Shown in pieces: positions 27,759 to 36,390 of a stretch of DNA of 64,000 nt (position 1 is the first letter of the stretch; each line of letters begins with the position of its first letter). Origin of the DNA: Rhizobium sp. 32-5/1. GTDB lineage: Bacteria > Pseudomonadota > Alphaproteobacteria > Rhizobiales > Rhizobiaceae. The notes under the pieces were generated by a model, which made no database searches, was not told the origin of the DNA, and worked only from the letters and a program-made list of their open reading frames with translations. Location: NCBI RefSeq assembly GCF_029537235.1, contig NZ_CP120639.1:310001-374000 (forward strand), given 5' to 3'. The translations under genes were made by a program, and so were the position numbers.

Positions 27759-29132
27759 ATGACCGTCCTTGATGACCTTATCGACGCTCTTGGCCCGGAT
27801 GCAGTTCTCGTCGGTGTTGCCATCGGTGAACGCCATCGCAGCAATGCCAGCACCACCGGACGCGCACTTCCGCTTGCGGTGGTGTACCCATCGAGCACGC
27901 AACAGGTCTCGCGGATACTTGCCATCTGCGACCGTCACCGTCAGCCGATCGTGCCGCAGGGTGGCCTCACCGGTCTTGCAGGCGGCGCAAATGCGGCGGG
28001 TGGCGAGATTGCACTGTCGCTCGAGCGATTGTCCGGGATCGAAGAGATCGACGCCGATGCAGGCACGATGACGGTGCTGGCCGGCACACCGCTCGAAATC
28101 GCCCAGCGCGCTGCGGAAGAAGCGGGCCTGCTGTTGCCGATCGATCTTGGAGCGCGCGGTTCCTGCCAGATCGGCGGCAATCTTTCCACCAATGCCGGTG
28201 GCATTCGCGTCATTCGCCACGGGGTCACCCGTGACAACGTGCTCGGGCTGGAAGCTGTCCTTGCCGATGGCACCGTGTTGACCTCACTCAACAAGATGAT
28301 GAAGAACAACACCGGCTATGATCTGCGGCAATTCTTCATTGGTTCGGAAGGCACGCTTGGCATCATCACCCGTGCCGTGCTGCGCCTTCGCCCCCTGCCC
28401 GCCGCCCGGCTGACAGCGCTCTGCGCCTTGGAAACCTATTCCGATGTCGTCGCACTTTTGAAATTTGCGCAGCGCGAGCTTTCCGGGCTGTCAGCTTTCG
28501 AGGCGATGTGGGAGAACTATTTCCGCTTTAATGCGGAGGCGCTGAGGCTTACGCTCTTCGAAAGGGCAACGCCATTTGCGGTGATCGTCGAACAGGATGT
28601 TGGCGGTACCGCCGAAGACAAGGACCGGTTCGAGGCCTTCCTCGGCAAAGCCGTCGAGGACGGCATCGTCACGGATGCTTTGATCGCCCAGTCGGAAAAG
28701 GAAGCCCGTACCTTCTGGTCGGTGCGCGAAGGTCATGCGATGGACCAGCGGCTGCCGGGCCTCGTCAATCTCGACATCAGCCTGCCCATCGGTCGGCTTG
28801 ACGATTTCGCTCGCGACTGCGAGGCGGCCCTTCGGGCGCGTTTCTCCAACGCCCATGTCTCCTTCTTCGGCCACGTCGGCGACAGCAACTTGCATGTGGC
28901 TGTCTGGATCCAAAACAGGGGCGAACACGAGCTGCATGAAATTGATACGATCGCCTATGACCTCGTGCGGAAATACAATGGCTCGATTTCCGCCGAACAT
29001 GGCATTGGCACGCTGAAACGCGATTTCCTCGATCATTCCCGCAATGAAGCCGAACTCGCCGTCATGCGACGGATCAAACGAGCGGTCGATCCGAACGGCA
29101 TCCTCAATCCGGGCAAGGTTTTGCCGGTTTAA
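27759..29132 (+). CDS. FAD-linked D-2-hydroxyacid dehydrogenase (GlcD/D-lactate dehydrogenase type)
   Basis: 457-residue member of the FAD-binding PCMH/BBE-like family that includes GlcD, D-lactate and D-2-hydroxyglutarate dehydrogenases. The FAD domain shows VVYPSSTQQVSRILAIC, PIVPQGGLTGLAGGANAAGGEI, GSCQIGGNLSTNAGGIRVIRHG and NNTGYDLRQFFIGSEGTLGI. The C-terminal cap has FFGHVGDSNLHV and SAEHGIGTLKRDFL with the metal-binding histidines. It is translated just after the lldD-like gene on the same strand, consistent with one transcript serving lactate or related hydroxy acid oxidation at the membrane. No partner subunits (GlcE, GlcF) are present, so it probably acts alone. Confidence 0.88.
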   Translation: MTVLDDLIDALGPDAVLVGVAIGERHRSNASTTGRALPLAVVYPSSTQQVSRILAICDRHRQPIVPQGGLTGLAGGANAAGGEIALSLERLSGIEEIDADAGTMTVLAGTPLEIAQRAAEEAGLLLPIDLGARGSCQIGGNLSTNAGGIRVIRHGVTRDNVLGLEAVLADGTVLTSLNKMMKNNTGYDLRQFFIGSEGTLGIITRAVLRLRPLPAARLTALCALETYSDVVALLKFAQRELSGLSAFEAMWENYFRFNAEALRLTLFERATPFAVIVEQDVGGTAEDKDRFEAFLGKAVEDGIVTDALIAQSEKEARTFWSVREGHAMDQRLPGLVNLDISLPIGRLDDFARDCEAALRARFSNAHVSFFGHVGDSNLHVAVWIQNRGEHELHEIDTIAYDLVRKYNGSISAEHGIGTLKRDFLDHSRNEAELAVMRRIKRAVDPNGILNPGKVLPV

Positions 29133-29349
29133 CTAGCCTTACAATGACAGGCGTTGGCGTCCCCGTAGCAGACGGGACAGCCGGGTTCATCCCGTTTGAC
29201 ATCGCCCCGACAGATGAGGAATATGCTGTGATAGATCAACCAAGGGGTGTCGGGCCCTTCGCGCGTTACGAAAGCTGCGCTGGGTGGCTCTTTGGCTGAT
29301 ACTGGAACATTCTGCTTCGTCAATTCCTCAAATCCGGAGCAAGGGACCA

Positions 29350-29676
29350 ATGGCCGATACAGGCAAGAACGCGAAGGCTCCCATCGCCCTGGCGGTGATT
29401 TCCGGCTATCTGATCCTGCGTTGTTTATGGCGGGTGTTCATCCCCGGCAGTGAATATGCGCTACCACCTTGGCCCATTCTCTCGCTGATTTTCGACACTC
29501 TTTTGATGGCAAGCCTCTTCATCTTCAAGCCGCAGGTCCCTGTCGCTCGCCCGGATGATCCGGTCCAAATCCGCTATGCCACCCCGTTGTTTATGGGTGG
29601 AATAGTAGCCACCGCAATCATGGTGCTGATCAGAATCTCGAGCGACAAGGGGTGGTGGACAGGGCACATGATGTAA
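29350..29676 (+). CDS. Hypothetical inner membrane protein, three helices
   Basis: ATG at 29350 follows AGCAAGGGACCA and gives 108 residues starting MADTGKNAKAPIALAVISGYLIL. Three hydrophobic segments are predicted (about residues 11-28, 40-58 and 78-97), with a PVARPDDPVQIRYATPLF loop. No known family. An upstream in-frame start at 29284 would add 22 non-hydrophobic residues and is less likely. Confidence 0.5.
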   Translation: MADTGKNAKAPIALAVISGYLILRCLWRVFIPGSEYALPPWPILSLIFDTLLMASLFIFKPQVPVARPDDPVQIRYATPLFMGGIVATAIMVLIRISSDKGWWTGHMM

Positions 29677-29885
29677 GCATTCGTCAAAAACCGTAGGGCA
29701 GACACTGCAGGACATCCCGTTTCGCCATTCAACCGCACCATCTCCGCCCCCAGTGACTGTGTCACACGATTTCACGCTCAAGCTTTCCCTTGAAATCGCC
29801 CGCTGTGGCCACCTTCAATCTCGCCGACCCGACAAATAAACCGCCACGCTTAGGAAAATGTTCTTGACTCTCACGCAGAAAATGA

Positions 29886-29900
29886 GAACATTACGGGAAC
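29886..29900. promoter_or_regulatory. LexA (SOS) box, GAAC-N7-GAAC
   Basis: GAACATTACGGGAAC at 29886-29900 is a perfect GAAC-N7-GAAC, the reverse complement of the GTTC-N7-GTTC box bound by LexA in alphaproteobacteria. It ends 21 bp before the ATG at 29922, near a putative TTGACT (about 29863-29868), so LexA would block transcription of the next two small genes until DNA damage. Confidence 0.7.
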
Positions 29901-29921
29901 AAAACAGAGGAAATTTGCCCC

Positions 29922-30152
29922 ATGAGTGAAAAATTCATCGTCATGCCATTCAAGAAAGTTCGCGGCGGGCTGGCGCCGGGTGAAATGCGTCAGGCGTCGA
30001 ACGCCATCAGTGCGGAGAAGATCGCGACCGCCATGGCACCTCGACACGTCGGCGTTGCGGCCTACGCGGTTCAGGTTGATGAGGAAAGCGGCGATATGAG
30101 CAGCCCGCGCGTCCTTATCCAGTTCGGCGAGATCGCCGACTTGGCCGCATGA
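29922..30152 (+). CDS. Small SOS-boxed hypothetical protein
   Basis: 76 residues, MSEKFIVMPFKKVRGGLAPG at the start, with AGAGGA before the ATG. No cysteine and no membrane segment; the body has an Ala-rich helix (ASNAISAEKIATAMAP) then two likely beta strands (VGVAAYAVQV and SSPRVLIQFGEIAD). The family is not recognised, but it looks like a conserved rhizobial protein. The perfect LexA-type box immediately upstream predicts induction by DNA damage. The next gene starts 15 bp after its stop. Confidence 0.65.
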   Translation: MSEKFIVMPFKKVRGGLAPGEMRQASNAISAEKIATAMAPRHVGVAAYAVQVDEESGDMSSPRVLIQFGEIADLAA

Positions 30153-30167
30153 GGAAGGGAGACTGCC

Positions 30168-30347
30168 ATGCGCAACACGCAAGAGGTCCTGGAGAGAACC
30201 CAACTTCTCCTCGCAAAGAACCGAGCATTTCGCGAGCGCTGTGAGGCGGGCCGCGATGAGCTTCGAGCGCGCATCGAAGTGGCCCAGATCAAACGCGGCC
30301 AGCTGTCTTTTGTATTTCCGACGAAAACTCAAAGTCGCAACCATTGA
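30168..30347 (+). CDS. Small helical hypothetical protein, second gene of the SOS-boxed pair
   Basis: A 59-residue frame with ATG at 30168 preceded by GAGGAAGGGAG. The product (MRNTQEVLERTQLLLAKNRA, then FRERCEAGRDELRARIEVAQIK) is predicted to be one long charged helix. No motif is known. The short gap and strong ribosome binding site argue for co-transcription with 29922-30152 under the same LexA box. Confidence 0.55.
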   Translation: MRNTQEVLERTQLLLAKNRAFRERCEAGRDELRARIEVAQIKRGQLSFVFPTKTQSRNH

Positions 30348-30402
30348 GCCGCGGCTAGCGTCCCACGTTCCGCCCCATTGAAAATTGAACATTCCCTGCG
30401 CT

Positions 30403-30648
30403 GTGAACCACACAGGAGAGCCGACCCGTGCGCCCAATGAAGTCCCTCCCCTGGAAACGGCAGAACCGCCGGAATTCGATGAATACGCCGCCACGCTGAT
30501 CTGGCACGACGGTGACAAGGCTGCGGCGATCCGCACCTTGCTCGCTGATTGTCGCCATCTCCGCGAGCAACTGGCGCTGTCGCGTATTGCAATGAGCCTG
30601 GGATTTACGCGCGGGTGGATGCCTTCGCCGGACAGGAATGATGCCTGA
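30403..30648 (+). CDS. Conserved hypothetical protein, start uncertain
   Basis: The convincing part is DEYAATLIWHDGDKAAAIRTLLADCRHLREQLALSRIAMSLGFTRGWMPS, which I recall as a recurring rhizobial protein of unknown function. The start is unclear: GTG 30403 and TTG 30385 are in frame, while the ATG at 30437, after GGAGAG, is in another frame, so a small indel near 30450 is possible. Confidence 0.45.
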   Translation: MNHTGEPTRAPNEVPPLETAEPPEFDEYAATLIWHDGDKAAAIRTLLADCRHLREQLALSRIAMSLGFTRGWMPSPDRNDA

Positions 30649-30778
30649 AAAGCCACTGGCGTGAGATGATCCATTCGGCATTGCTGGCTGGCTGGCCAAT
30701 CTCAAGATGAACGGCCAATTCACGTTGCATTCAGTCAGGAAGGCTCATGGTGAGCCACAGTCTTGAAAGGATGTCCAA

Positions 30779-31102
30779 ATGAGAAAGATAATCCAGATCA
30801 TCGGTGCCGCTGCTGTTGCTGTGGTGGTAGGCCTTACAACATTTACGCCGGTTTCGGCCGCTCCATTCGTCCCTGCAGGGAGGCAAGTGACGTCTGACGT
30901 TCAGACCGTCCAATATCGCCACAGAGACGACGACGGCCCGCGTTGGAAAAGACGATATGAACGTCGTCACTACCGTGCTGAGCGACGCTATGACCGTCGC
31001 GGCTACTGGAACGGGCACCGGGGTTATCGCGAACACCGCCGGCACAGGCGCCATTATGATGGCTACTACGGCGGCCCCGGTTTCCAGATCATCATTCGCT
31101 AG
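30779..31102 (+). CDS. Secreted Arg/Tyr-rich small protein
   Basis: 107 residues. A signal peptide (MRKIIQIIGAAAVAVVVGL, cleaved near PVSA) is followed by a mature chain extremely rich in Arg, His and Tyr (for example RYERRHYRAERRYDRRGYWNGH) and ending YYGGPGFQIIIR. Rhizobia and brucellae have several such periplasmic proteins, some called BA14K-like, of unclear function. Such a chain would bind polyanions. It stands alone, with a ribosome binding site GAAAGGATG seven bases before the ATG. Confidence 0.6.
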   Translation: MRKIIQIIGAAAVAVVVGLTTFTPVSAAPFVPAGRQVTSDVQTVQYRHRDDDGPRWKRRYERRHYRAERRYDRRGYWNGHRGYREHRRHRRHYDGYYGGPGFQIIIR

Positions 31103-31694
31103 GTGGTCATAGAGTAAGAATAAGCTGTCATTCCGAAAGGCGTGGCGGCTTTTTCGCTGGCGGCGGTAAAAGGAACATTGGGCTTGGCAGCGCGGGTCTC
31201 CGGCAAAAGGGAAAAATCTCATGGATTTCGCATCTCGAAATGCCTGATTGACGACCCTCACCAAATTGTAGAATTGCAAGAAGCGCTGGACTACCCCGTC
31301 CTCGACTTGAGCCAGAGCGGCCGGCTGAACAGCTCGCGCCGCAACTGAGCGGACGTCCCGCTGATCGCTTACTCGTGCGTTTTGTCGATGGCCGCGACGT
31401 GGCCCGCTAGCATCCCAACCGGAGGGGGTGCCGATGGTTCACGAAAATCACGTTGCAGGCGCAATAGTTGCAGGCCTCAGGAACGGGAAACTGGACACAT
31501 CTCCATTTTGGGAAAGACGACTGAATTGTTTTTTCGCGTAGGAAACGCAACTTCGCCGGTCTGAAACGGCACGCTAACGGGATCGACCCGCTTGGAATGG
31601 CCGCCGTATGCCGGCCTGCAAATAGCTGTTGACGCTGTGCAAGAATGCCGGATATCAGACAGCGGGTCCCGCTCCCGGCGCGAAATGGTTCTGC
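31103..31694. other. Intergenic region, nothing recognised
   Basis: About 590 bp after the small secreted protein. Short frames on both strands (for example 31407-31943 minus, antisense to the next gene) have no recognisable motif. It may hold a remnant too eroded to identify. Confidence 0.3.
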
Positions 31695-32516
31695 ATGGAC
31701 ACTCTTCGGTATTATACCAGTGCGCAGGTCGCATCGGACTTGATCACTTACTCGTTCTGCACGCTGGTGACCGATTTCACCCGGTACGAAAGTATGGTCA
31801 AGTCGTTTCGGCATCTCGGGTTCGATGCGGGCGATTGCGAATTTCTTTACATCGACAATACGGTTCGCAACCAGGCTGACGCGTTTTCTGGTTACAACTC
31901 TTTTCTGCGCAAGGTACGAGGCCGCTATGTCGTCCTCTGCCACCAGGACGTCACCGGCCTTGACGACGGGCGCGAAGGCCTGGATCGACTGTTATCCCAG
32001 CTGTCCGGGCAGGATCGGTTCTGGGCGCTGTGCGGCAATGCGGGCGTGGATGGCAGTGGCCGGCGCTGCATCCGGATATCCGACCCCTATTCCCCCGACC
32101 AGTCTATCGGGGGCCCTTTTCCCCGCCGTGTCGTCAGCCTCGACGAAAATTTCATCGTGGTCCGGAACGAGGCAAATCTGGCGCTGTCGCGGGATCTGTC
32201 GGGCTATCATTGGTACGGGGCGGACCTATGCATCATCGCGGACATTCTCGGCTGGACGGCCTACGTCATCGATTTCCATGTGTGGCATGACAGCAAGGGG
32301 CATATGGATGATAAATATATGCTTCTTCGACGCGGCCTGCGCGAGAAATACCGCCGCGCGTTCCGGTCCAGGGTGCACAGGGTCGTGAGTGAACGCAACA
32401 TTTACCTATCGGGGCAGCGGATTGTTCCGGCAATCATCAATGGAGCGCTGGATCTGTCCATCTGGCTCTATGCGCATTTCAAGCGGCTAGTCCTGTCGAA
32501 GATGAAGCATCGATAG
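31695..32516 (+). CDS. Glycosyltransferase-like protein (GT-A fold)
   Basis: 273 residues from ATG 31695 (MDTLRYYTSAQVASDLITYSFCTLVTDFTRYESMV). The start of a GT2-type fold is visible: CEFLYIDNTVRNQADAFSGYNSFLRKVRGRYVVLCHQDV, where HQD occupies the position of the metal-binding DxD. Later come NAGVDGSGR, LDENFIVVRNEANL and WYGADLCIIADILGWTAYVIDFHVWHDSKG. This resembles a small group of rhizobial and cyanobacterial sugar transferases. There is no close neighbour of the same pathway. The acceptor cannot be predicted. Confidence 0.65.
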   Translation: MDTLRYYTSAQVASDLITYSFCTLVTDFTRYESMVKSFRHLGFDAGDCEFLYIDNTVRNQADAFSGYNSFLRKVRGRYVVLCHQDVTGLDDGREGLDRLLSQLSGQDRFWALCGNAGVDGSGRRCIRISDPYSPDQSIGGPFPRRVVSLDENFIVVRNEANLALSRDLSGYHWYGADLCIIADILGWTAYVIDFHVWHDSKGHMDDKYMLLRRGLREKYRRAFRSRVHRVVSERNIYLSGQRIVPAIINGALDLSIWLYAHFKRLVLSKMKHR

Positions 32517-32849
32517 AAAGAAAGCACGCCCACCCCACAAGCGCTGATTTCCCGCTCCGATTAGGGCAAGAGGGCTGGACTGGTCCGTCCATTGTTTGCG
32601 GACATTGGCACTCCTTTTCGCGGGTTCGCCAGCGCCGATTAATCTCCCTCCGGATGCACAGCACCTTCCCGAACACGATCAGTTGCCTCAACAAGCGCGC
32701 CGGTCTATCTGGCATGATCGCGAGCAAGGCACGTCACTGCTAGCGTGAAACCGGATCGTTTTCTCCGGCGTCATGCGCTGCTCCACCGCAGTGAATACGG
32801 GATAGATCCAATACCGACGATGCCGGATGGCCGCAACAAGCGAACCGAT
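32517..32849. other. Non-coding or eroded sequence
   Basis: About 330 bp between the glycosyltransferase gene and the transporter fragment. It includes the 3' extension of the fragment's open frame, without transporter similarity after VAAI. Nothing else is supported. Confidence 0.3.
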
Positions 32850-33062
32850 GGCGTATATCGTGACGAGCTGGCCGATGGCGGAGGGTGCGACAGCCAGGTC
32901 AGCGCTCATCTGCGGCAGAAGTCCTGCCGGCAGCGATTCCGTCAGAATGGTGATAAAGCCAGCCATGGCAAGGGCAAGCAGGGCCGCCATCGGCAATCGG
33001 CCGTCGCCTGGCCTTGCGTTCGCCGGACGCTTCTCCGGGATCGAACAGGACATGGCTTTCAA
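32850..33062 (-). pseudogene. N-terminal fragment of a major facilitator (DHA1-type) transporter
   Basis: From ATG 33062 the frame encodes an N-terminal arm and then MAALLALAMAGFITILTESLPAGLLPQM and AIGQLVTIYAIGSLVAAI, the first two helices of a drug or sugar efflux MFS protein. The similarity stops at about 32850 and no later helices exist, so more than 80 percent of the gene has been deleted. Its start overlaps the end of the monooxygenase gene by 4 bp, showing they once formed an operon. Confidence 0.65.
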
Positions 33063-33415
33063 CCGGTCCTTCCGAGTTTAGGCAGAACCAGGTCGCCGAC
33101 GCTGTATGTGTGGAATTCGCTGGTCGAGACAGTGTCCAGCCTGCGGAATTTCTCAACGAAAACAGGATCCGAGAAGAACTCGTCCACATTGCCCGCGCCC
33201 TGGATCGCTTCGATGTTGACCACGGTCAGCCCGTCCGTGCTCTTGGCCAGATTGCTCCAGAGAAATCCCGGCTTTCTCTCTGCCACATAGTGGACGACGT
33301 CCTGGATGATCTGAAATGCCTCATCTTGCTTGCCCGGATGGGCGTGAATGACGTTGACGATAAAGGTGGTCGGTTCCGGCAATGCGACAAAGCCGGCTGG
33401 GGACTGCGTAGTCAT
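33059..33415 (-). CDS. Antibiotic biosynthesis monooxygenase-domain protein
   Basis: 118 residues of the ABM/dimeric ferredoxin-like fold: FIVNVIHAHPGKQDEAFQIIQDVVHYVAERKPGFLWSNLAKSTDGLTVVNIEAIQG, then FFSDPVFVEKFRRL. Such small proteins oxidise quinone-like or aromatic substrates without cofactor, or degrade reactive compounds. It is divergent from a LysR regulator 87 bp away and was followed by an efflux transporter, now truncated; the trio suggests a stress or xenobiotic response unit. Confidence 0.75.
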   Translation of the reverse strand: MTTQSPAGFVALPEPTTFIVNVIHAHPGKQDEAFQIIQDVVHYVAERKPGFLWSNLAKSTDGLTVVNIEAIQGAGNVDEFFSDPVFVEKFRRLDTVSTSEFHTYSVGDLVLPKLGRTG

Positions 33416-33502
33416 GTATTTTTCCTTTCACGAAATCGGCCTTGTTCGCCGTGCCCCCTAGATATTGGTCGGCCGATAGGCGATAAATAGGCGCGTATTC
33501 CG

Positions 33503-34465
33503 ATGAGTACGGAAACTTATTCCTTAATAGGCCCAGTTATGGACAAGCTTGGTACGCTCGGCATCTTCGTGCAGACGGCAGAGGGCGGCAGCTTTGTCGC
33601 CGCGTCACAACGGTTGGGTCTCTCCAGTTCGGCCGTTGGCAAGGCAATTGCGCGTCTCGAGCAGGAGATGGGTGTGCGCCTCTTCCACCGCTCGACGCGC
33701 AGCATGACGCTGACCGAGGAAGGCAGTTTCTTTCTCGACAGCTGTCGCCGTATCCTGTCCGAACTGGATTCGGCGCAGGCGCAGCTTTCAAGGTCGCACG
33801 GCAAGCCTCGCGGCTTGCTGCGGGTGAGCTTCCCGCTGACCGGGATGCTGCTCATGCCAGCGGTATCGGCATTCATGAAAGCTTACCCCGAAATCAATCT
33901 GGATCTGGATTTTACCGATCGTCTCGTTGATGTGATCGAAGAGGGTTTTGATGCCGTTGTCCGCACCGGCGAGGTGCGTGACACGCGGCTGATGAGCCGC
34001 AAGCTTGGCTCATTCAGACACCGGATCGTGGCCTCACCCGACTATCTGAGAACCGAGGGCAGGCCCCAGACCCCTGAAGACCTGCTGGGTCATCGCTGCA
34101 TGCATCATCGATATGCCAATTCGGGCAAACTGGAACCATGGCCCTTGGCAAGAGACGGCAAGGACCTGCGCATCGCCCTGCCGACGACGACAATCGCCAG
34201 CACGCTTGAACCGCTAATTCATCTTGCCGAGAACGGCTTTGGCATAACCTGCCTGCCATATTTCGCGGTGGCTCAACAGCTGGGGGAAGGCAAGCTGATC
34301 CCGATACTGGACGACTTTACGGCCGAGACGGGTGTCTTCCGCGTCCTGTGGCCAACGAGCCGTTATCTATCCCCGAAAATTCGCGTGTTCGTGGATTTCA
34401 TGGCTGATAATCTGTTCGCGTCAGAGAGGCCTACAGGTCATGCAAATGGAGAGAACGCTGGCTAG
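33503..34465 (+). CDS. LysR-family transcriptional regulator
   Basis: 320 residues from ATG 33503; an in-frame ATG at 33539 (MDKLGTLGIFVQTAEGGSF) is the alternative start and fits the usual LysR N terminus better. The helix-turn-helix shows FVAASQRLGLSSSAVGKAIARLEQEMGVRLFHRSTRSMTLTEEG. The rest is the periplasmic-binding-like effector domain with PEINLDLDFTDRLVDVIEEGFDAVVRTGE, typical of the subgroup that controls neighbouring oxidoreductase or efflux genes. It is divergent from the monooxygenase gene and likely regulates it. The space between them contains ATTGGTCGGCCGAT, a possible dyad operator. Confidence 0.88.
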   Translation: MSTETYSLIGPVMDKLGTLGIFVQTAEGGSFVAASQRLGLSSSAVGKAIARLEQEMGVRLFHRSTRSMTLTEEGSFFLDSCRRILSELDSAQAQLSRSHGKPRGLLRVSFPLTGMLLMPAVSAFMKAYPEINLDLDFTDRLVDVIEEGFDAVVRTGEVRDTRLMSRKLGSFRHRIVASPDYLRTEGRPQTPEDLLGHRCMHHRYANSGKLEPWPLARDGKDLRIALPTTTIASTLEPLIHLAENGFGITCLPYFAVAQQLGEGKLIPILDDFTAETGVFRVLWPTSRYLSPKIRVFVDFMADNLFASERPTGHANGENAG

Positions 34466-34676
34466 AGTTTTCAGCCACCTCAACGCTTCCTGTTGGCACA
34501 TTCCGGTCAATCCGAAAGATTCCAATAATCCTGGCAGGTAATTAACTGTATCATTCCAAGGAAATTGATTCCGCTTAATCAAGCTGATCGACACGGTAGA
34601 ATCGGGGCAAATCACAGCCCGTGAGGCAGGAAGCTGCGTCCTATGGCGTTCGAAAACGATGAAAATGGCAGACGAG

Positions 34677-35108
34677 CTATTCGCTGCGCACCGCCGCTTG
34701 GTGGCGCCGGCTTTTCGCCAATTCGACAAAACGGCGCTTCACCTGATCGAACAGCGCCGGCGGCAAAGGCCCGTGATAGCCGTTCTCGCTGTCGATCGGC
34801 CGAACATCGGGCCCGGGCCAGACAAAGCGATTGCTTTCCGTCAGCACGATCCAGGAGCGCTCGTCGTCAAGGCCGAGCCGCCGTTTGGTGGCTGCCGGGA
34901 TTTCGATAGCATCAGCAGGATCAGAGGGTGGCGTGTGCGTTACCGGCAGCACGCGCACAATGGGCGTTCCGTCCTCAAGCGCCGCAACCAGCGCCAGCAC
35001 AAGAACCGGGCGATCCTTGTCGCCTTCTTCACGGCCTTCCAGATGCTGCCAGTGCCAGAGGTAGGAATAGCGAAAGATCCAGCCGACTTTTGGTTCAGCT
35101 GGCAGCAT
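34677..35108 (-). CDS. Putative PemK/MazF-like toxin of a type II toxin-antitoxin pair
   Basis: 143 residues beginning MLPAEPKVGWIFRYSYLWHWQHLEGREEGDKDRPVLVL. The GDKDRPVLVLALV and PVTHTPPSDPADAIEIP segments resemble the PemK/MazF ribonuclease fold, where a conserved Arg near RPV and a Thr/Ser participate in cleavage. The call rests on this resemblance and on the position: its start overlaps the end of a Phd/YefM-type antitoxin by 14 bp, the normal order antitoxin then toxin. I have not proved the fold. Confidence 0.55.
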   Translation of the reverse strand: MLPAEPKVGWIFRYSYLWHWQHLEGREEGDKDRPVLVLALVAALEDGTPIVRVLPVTHTPPSDPADAIEIPAATKRRLGLDDERSWIVLTESNRFVWPGPDVRPIDSENGYHGPLPPALFDQVKRRFVELAKSRRHQAAVRSE

Positions 35109-35373
35109 TCTTTCCCGTCACCAGTTCGCTATCCAGATGATCGAAACCCGGCTCCATGTCCGACGCCTCGACCACTGCCAGATCGTCGTCGCCGAGCATC
35201 GCTGTGACCTCGACGCGTCGGTCGCGGCGGGCCAGGCGCAGATAGTCTTCGTAGGCGATCAAGACCGTCCGCGGCCGGCCGTTCTTGGTAATGATCACCG
35301 GCTCACGCACGGCGGCGTCCTGATAGGCGCCAAAGTTCTTGGATACGGCAGCTGCCGTTACGGTCGATGTCAT
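35095..35373 (-). CDS. Phd/YefM-family antitoxin
   Basis: 92 residues from ATG 35373 with AGGAGG five bases upstream. The fold signature is SKNFGAYQDAAVREPVIITKNGRPRTVLIAYEDYLRL, the DNA-binding N-terminal part of Phd/YefM antitoxins. The C-terminal EASDMEPGFDHLDSELVTG is the flexible toxin-binding arm. Such antitoxins repress their own operon and cap the toxin. It is followed at once by the PemK-like gene, so together they make a complete small module next to an IS remnant. Confidence 0.8.
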   Translation of the reverse strand: MTSTVTAAAVSKNFGAYQDAAVREPVIITKNGRPRTVLIAYEDYLRLARRDRRVEVTAMLGDDDLAVVEASDMEPGFDHLDSELVTGKNAAS

Positions 35374-35376
35374 CAC

Positions 35377-35753
35377 CGCCTCCTGTTTTCCGTAAAGTAC
35401 GGGATTTCCGGACTTTATTCAAGTCCACGACCAAAGACACGGAAGATCCATGACCAGTAATCCGCTTTCCGACAAAGCCATCGACACGCGTCGAGTCTAC
35501 GGCATGATTTCGTTCCCTCGAGCCCAGCAGTCAAGTTCCGAGTCTTTCTGGTTACCGTCATGCCAAATTTGCCTTTGACGAAATGCGTCATGCGACTTTT
35601 TGCGCCCGGCACGTTGCAATTCGTGCTTAACATATCCGCGTGAATGCGGCGCGACCTGAACCACCCCCGCACCTTTGCGTCGTGGGATGGACGTCTGCAA
35701 GCATTTAGAGGTAGCCCTGAACTTAAAAGGACACAGATATACGGCTAGTCGAC
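35377..35753. other. Intergenic region, nothing recognised
   Basis: About 380 bp between the toxin-antitoxin promoter and the IS remnant. The first part must contain the operator of the antitoxin (TAAAGTACGGGATTTCCGGA near 35393 is AT-rich but not a clear dyad). No gene is supported. Confidence 0.3.
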
Positions 35754-36390
35754 TAGGCTGTGTGGACGAATTGCGAGTGGTATAATTTGGGGTTTTCTTG
35801 GCGAATCTGTTGTGATTCATAGGGTTCCGACCGAATCGGAGGTAGGGATCGATGTCGACGCGGATGGACGAAGAAGATTGGGCGCACACACTGGCCGTGT
35901 TTCGGGCTTGCCTTCCCCGGCGCGGGCGCAAGGCTGCTGATGATCGCCTGTTCCTGGAAGCCCTTCATTTCTTCGCGGTTGAGAATGTGCGCTGGCGTGC
36001 GTTGCCGGAGCGTTTCGGCCATTGGAACTCGGTCTGGAAGCGCTTCGACCGGCTGAGCAAGGCCGGCGTGTTCGAGGCCTTTTTGAAACCTTGGCCTCCA
36101 TGAGCGCATCGGCGCACCTGATCCAGATGTTCGATTCGACCATCGTTCGCGCGCATGTCTCGGCGGCCGGCGCAAAAGGGGCAAAAAGGTCAGGCGCTCG
36201 GACGCTCACGCGGCGGTTTCACAACCAAAATCCACGCCAAATCGGATCGTTCCGGGGACATCATCGCCTTCGACCTGACCGGCGGCGAAGCATCAGATGC
36301 ACCCATTTCCAGACCCTGCTCGACATCGGGCCGGACATCACACCGCGCGTTGCGATTGGCGACAAGGGCTATTCCAGCAAGGCGAAGCGA
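35754..36390 (+). mobile_element. IS5-family (IS427-type) insertion sequence remnant
   Basis: The left end AGGCTGTGTGGACGAATTGC near 35754 resembles IS427-group termini. ORF A (35852-36103) reads MSTRMDEEDWAHTLAVFRACLPRRGRKAADDRLFLEALHFFAVENVRWRALPERFGHWNSVWKRFDRL. ORF B pieces are LIQMFDSTIVRAHVSAAGAKG, then GGFTTKIHAKSDRSGDIIAFDLTGGEASDA in the next frame, then HFQTLLDIGPDITPRVAIGDKGYSSKA back in the previous one. After about 36390 the transposase sequence ends and no right inverted repeat is found. The catalytic Glu region is missing, so it is inactive. It lies about 380 bp beyond the toxin-antitoxin pair. Confidence 0.75.
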
